The notes under the pieces are model-generated. The model was not told where the DNA came from. It did no database searches and worked only from the letters and a program-made list of their open reading frames with translations. From positions 15,965,996 to 16,029,995 of the forward strand of contig OY756968.1 of the NCBI GenBank assembly GCA_963580455.1: 64,000 nucleotides of DNA, written 5' to 3'. Source of the stretch: Euonymus europaeus. Its lineage: Eukaryota; Streptophyta; Magnoliopsida; Celastrales; Celastraceae. Numbering within the stretch: the first letter of the stretch is position 1; each line of letters begins with the position of its first letter. Of this stretch, positions 61,780 to 64,000 are shown one piece after another. The position numbers were made by a program, and so were the translations under genes.

Positions 61780-64000
61780 GTTGAGCAACTTCGGACTATG
61801 AATGTTGCTCGGTGTACACTTTTTATTGTTCTTCTATGTCAAATTTTACGAGTATAAGCTTCCTAGATTATTTCGATGCCAAAACACCAACTTTCTATGA
61901 CAAATCAAAATAACCATTAAAAGCTCCTCGATAGAGAGAGTTGAGCAAATTCGAACTGTCAAAGTCGCTCAGTGTACACTTTTTATTGTTCCTCTATGTC
62001 AAATTTTTTTAGTATAAGCTTCCTAGATTATTTCGATGCCAAAACGACAACTATCTATAACAAATGGACAAAACCGTTAAAAGCTCCTCCATAGAGAGAG
62101 TTGAGTAACTTCGGACCGTCAAAGTTGGTCGGTGTACACTTTTTATTGTTCTTCTATGTCAAATTTTTTGCGTATAAACTTCCTAGATTATTTCGATGCC
62201 AAATCACCAACTTTCTACGACAAATGCACAAAATCATTAAAAGTTCCTCCATAGACAGAGTTGAGCAACTTCGGGCCTTCAAAGTTGCTATGTGTACACT
62301 TTTTATTGTTCTTCTATGTGAAATTTTATGACTCTATGCTTCTTAGATTATTTTGATGCCAAAACACCAACTTTCTATGAAAAGGAACAAAACAGTTAAA
62401 AGCTCCTCCATAGAGAGAGTTGAGCAACTTCAGAACATCAAAGTTGCTCCGTGTACACCTTTTATTGTTCTTCTATGTCAAATTTTTTGGGTATAAGCTT
62501 CCTTGCTTATTTCGTTGCCAAAACAACAACTTTCTATCATAAATCTACAAAACTGTCAAAAGCTCCTCCACAGAGAGAGTTGAGCAACTTCGGACCATCA
62601 AAGTTGCTAGGTATACACCTTTTACTCTTCTTCTATGTCAAATTTTTTGAGTACAAGCTTCCATGAAAATTTCAATGCTAAAACACCAACTTTCTATCAC
62701 AAATCGACAAAACAACTAAAAGCTCCACCATAGAGAGAGTTGAGCAACTTCGGACCATCAAAGTTGCCTGGTGTACACCTTTTATTGTTCTTCTATGTCA
62801 AATTTTTTGAGTATAAGCTTCCTAGATTATTTTAATGCCAAAACACCAACTTTCTATGACAAATGGACAAAACCGTTAAAAGCTCCTCCATAGTAAGAGT
62901 TCAGCAAGTTCGGACCATTAAAGTTGATCGGCGTACACTTTTCACTATTCTTGTATGTCAAATTTTACATGTATAAGCCTTCTAGATTATGTCGATGCCA
63001 AAACACCAACTTTTTATGACAAATCGACAAAACAAGTAAAAGTTCCTTCATAGAGGGAGTTGAGCAACTTGGGACCATCAAAGTTGCTCGGTGTACACTT
63101 TTTATTGTTATTCTATGTAAAATTTTACGAGTATATGCTTCGTAGATTATTTCGATGCCAAAACACCAACTTTCTATGAAAAATGCACAAAATTGTTAAA
63201 TGATCCTCCATAGAGAGAGTTGAGCAACTTCGGACCATCAAAGTTGCTTGGTGTACACCTTTTATTGATGTTCTATGTCAAATTTTACGACTATAAGCTT
63301 CCTTGATTATTTCGATGCCAAAACACAAACTTTCTATGACAAATGGACGAAACCGTTAAAAGCTCCTTCATAGAGAGAGTTGAGCAACTTCAGACCATCA
63401 ATGTTGCTTGGTGTACACTTTTTATTGTTCTTCTATGTCAAATTTTAGGAGCATAAGCTTCCTAGATTATTTCGATGCCAAAATACCAACTTTCTATGAC
63501 AAATCAAAATAACCATTAAAAGCTCCTCCATAGAGAGAGTTGAGCAAATTCGAACCGTCAAAGTCGCTCGGTGTACACTTTTTATTGTTCCTCTATGTCA
63601 AATTTTTTTAGTATAAGCTTCCTAGATTATTTCGGTGCCAAAACGACAACTTTCTACGACAAATGGACAAACCCGTTAAAATTTCCTCCATAGAGAGAGT
63701 TGAGTAACTTCGGACCGTCAAAGTTTTTCAGTGTACACTTTTTATTGTTCTTCTATGTCATTTTTTGCGTATAAACTTCCTAGATTATTTCGATGCGAAA
63801 TCACCAACTTTCTATGACAAATGGACAGAACCGTTAAAAGTTCCTCCATAGACAGAGTTGAGCAACTTCGGGCCTTCAAAGTTGCTCTGTGTACACTTTT
63901 TATTGTTCTTCTATGTGAAATTTTATGAGTATATGCTTCCTAGACTATTTTGATGCCAAAACACCAACTTTCTATGAAAAAAGAAAAAAACCGTTAAAAG
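61780..64000. repeat. 1,599-bp decamer, full copy and truncated second copy
   Basis: AATGTTGCT at 61,801 recurs at 63,400 (offset 1,599). Both are followed by CAAATCAAAATAACC, AAAGTCGCTC, AAAACGACAAC, GAAATCACC or CAAATCACC, CATAGACAGAGTTGAGC and CTTCGGGCCTTCAAAG. The second copy is cut by the window end. Confidence 0.8.

Larger units (their letters stand above)
59185..61783. repeat. Segmental duplication in block 3b, copy 2
   Basis: Partner of 55,088-57,340. Includes extra monomers at about 59,740-60,217, among them the GAAAGAAA variant. To the left, 58,440-59,180 matches 51,030-51,770 instead, so the region is a mosaic of two source segments. Confidence 0.75.
55088..64000. repeat. 160-bp satellite array, block 3b
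   Basis: Same satellite and orientation to the window end, where a monomer is cut mid-unit. Contains the segmental duplication 55,088-57,340 / 59,185-61,783, a GAAAGAAA variant at 59,943 and a 1,599-bp multimer running off the edge. Several shortened monomers occur, e.g. near 56,140 (about 29 bp missing between ATCAACG and TCTATGTC) and 57,290. No gene is seen. Confidence 0.96.

Noticed and set aside
1..64000. CENP-B box in the monomer
   Set aside because: TTCG occurs (TTTCGATGCC, CTTCGGACC) but the required downstream A and CGGG spacing is absent.
1..64000. MYB core TAACGG (minus strand of ACCGTTA) in most monomers as a regulatory site
   Set aside because: A 6-bp core is expected often by chance and is repeated only because the monomer is; no linked gene.

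Overview
This window is almost wholly tandem satellite DNA from a flowering-plant nuclear genome. No host protein-coding, rRNA or functional tRNA gene is supported. The monomer is 160 bp and about 37.5% G+C in my hand-made consensus. It runs head-to-tail in one orientation across all 64 kb, giving roughly 57.6 kb or about 360 monomers, and the array continues past both window edges. Plant origin is inferred from three LTR-retrotransposon insertions of plant type; the species and the chromosomal position (centromeric, pericentromeric or subtelomeric) cannot be read from the sequence.

Monomer coordinates used below start at GTTGAG = position 1. Key parts are a perfect 9-bp inverted repeat GAGCAACTT (4-12) / AAGTTGCTC (23-31), an 8-bp palindrome GTGTACAC (33-40), a T-rich stretch (41-68), a HindIII site AAGCTT (77-82), the segment ATTTCGATGC (91-100) that received two retroelement insertions, and A-tracts near 102, 123, 131 and 140.

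Layout: (1) 1-22.0 kb holds mixed monomer types with local multimers, ending in a 599-bp repeat present three times (20.28-22.03 kb). (2) 22.0-43.85 kb is an A/B dimer domain (320 bp). It contains a 6.893-kb tandem duplication that is nearly identical between copies, 1,283-bp octamers, 963-bp hexamers and an older duplication at 4.8 kb spacing. (3) 43.85-64.0 kb is a third mixture with 1,441-, 1,280- and 1,599-bp multimers and a roughly 2.3-2.6-kb segmental duplication.

Interruptions: a 2,301-bp solo LTR at 11,086-13,386 (target-site duplication GATGC); an LTR-like fragment at about 16,360-18,063 without target-site duplication, resembling a long Ty3/gypsy Tat/Athila-type LTR; and a 2,353-bp reverse-oriented relative of the first LTR at 52,735-55,087 (target-site duplication ATTTC) carrying a tRNA-like module at one end. 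Uninterrupted paralogues of the first and third sites exist inside the window (18,606 and 59,185), so the pre-insertion sequence can be read directly. All apparent ORFs in the array are readings of the repeat, not genes. The window records satellite turnover (unequal exchange, multimer amplification, conversion-like tract sharing) and retroelement insertion followed by LTR-LTR recombination.
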